From assembly GCA_016714085.1 (NCBI GenBank), contig JADJNW010000017.1, positions 1 to 64,000 on the forward strand: DNA of 64,000 bases. Direction: 5' to 3'. Source of the stretch: Saprospiraceae bacterium. Lineage in GTDB: Bacteria; Bacteroidota; Bacteroidia; Chitinophagales; Saprospiraceae. Positions 63,867 to 64,000 of the stretch are shown here, one piece after another; position 1 is the first letter of the stretch; each line of letters starts with the position of its first letter. A model generated the notes under the pieces. It searched no databases, was not told where the DNA came from, and saw nothing but the letters and a program-made list of their open reading frames with translations. The position numbers and the translations under genes were made by a program.

Positions 63867-64000
63867 TTATTTCACGATCAACGTAGGAATCAAGTCATTT
63901 TCTGAAAGCAAACGCTCGGTAACGCTACCCAACAAGAGCAATTCCACTTTAGAATGTCCTTTAGCGCCCATGATGAGCAAATTAGCATTTGTTTCCAATG
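63867..64000 (-). CDS. Universal stress protein (UspA family), C-terminal end
   Basis: The partial gene runs off the right edge. It ends LETNANLLIMGAKGHSKVELLLLGSVTERLLSENDLIPTLIVK; the GAKGHSKVE...LGSVTE stretch is the Usp ATP-binding G-2x-G-9x-G(S/T) type motif. Usp proteins are stress-related nucleotide-binding proteins of the cytoplasm. Confidence 0.85.
   Translation of the reverse strand, partial: LETNANLLIMGAKGHSKVELLLLGSVTERLLSENDLIPTLIVK

Noticed and set aside
1..64000. CRISPR array, insertion sequence or prophage
   Set aside because: No evenly spaced direct repeats, transposase, integrase or phage structural genes were seen on either strand.

Overview
The window looks like a chromosomal segment from a Bacteroidota bacterium, probably a Saprospirales/Lewinella-type gliding relative; the family-level guess is an inference. 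The signs are a giant secreted protein ending in a gliding-motility/type IX secretion (T9SS) type B C-terminal domain, a PorP/SprF gene, an OmpA/PD40 lipoprotein-like gene, promoters with the Bacteroidota TTG-N19-23-TAnnTTTG pattern, few Shine-Dalgarno sites, and families nearly confined to the phylum (DUF2723, DUF3127, DUF6913, OmpP1/FadL-like). No insertion sequence, prophage, CRISPR array or rRNA operon was seen; there is one tRNA (Asp).

Layout. 0-6 kb: DUF2723 membrane glycosyltransferase (partial), a small operon of membrane peptide, RluA-type pseudouridine synthase and rsmG, an ArsC-like protein without its catalytic cysteine, a DUF3127 protein ending in an SSB-like acidic tip, a Trp-repeat secreted protein, and proS. 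6-11 kb: an aromatic-rich secreted protein, an OmpP1-type porin, an AIM24 protein with an in-frame stop, and a beta-lactamase-fold hydrolase. 11.1-11.77 kb: a non-coding segment with seven DnaA-box-like 9-mers followed by an AT-rich tract, a candidate oriC. 11.8-26 kb: housekeeping and envelope genes (ctaA, aat, M23 peptidase, bcp, MazG-like, PrsW, SpoIIE-type phosphatase, TM2 protein, CBS protein, Omp85, nadK, deacetylase, gltX). 26.6-36.8 kb: adhesin - PorP/SprF - OmpA/PD40 surface cassette. 37-46 kb: radical SAM, TPR, prfA, rfbA, lone receiver, pepP, VWA protein. 46-50.5 kb: alkB with a divergent flavin/2Fe-2S reductase, and a two-gene trans-3-hydroxy-L-proline pathway beside tRNA-Asp. 50.8-54.4 kb: accA, DUF6913, dapA, pyrD. 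54.5-64 kb: outer-membrane and TPR proteins, a phosphate-transport locus (PiT-like, DUF47, PiT), an ECF sigma/anti-sigma/Spy-like operon, GNAT, a hypothetical protein and a UspA fragment.

A striking feature is the number of interrupted frames. proS, the MazG-like gene, the Omp85 gene, the giant adhesin, DUF6913, pyrD and the Spy-like gene each carry small indels, often in short homopolymers, and the AIM24 gene has one in-frame TAG. The genes are otherwise well conserved up to and beyond each lesion, so consensus errors are the likeliest explanation, although real mutations cannot be excluded from the sequence alone.
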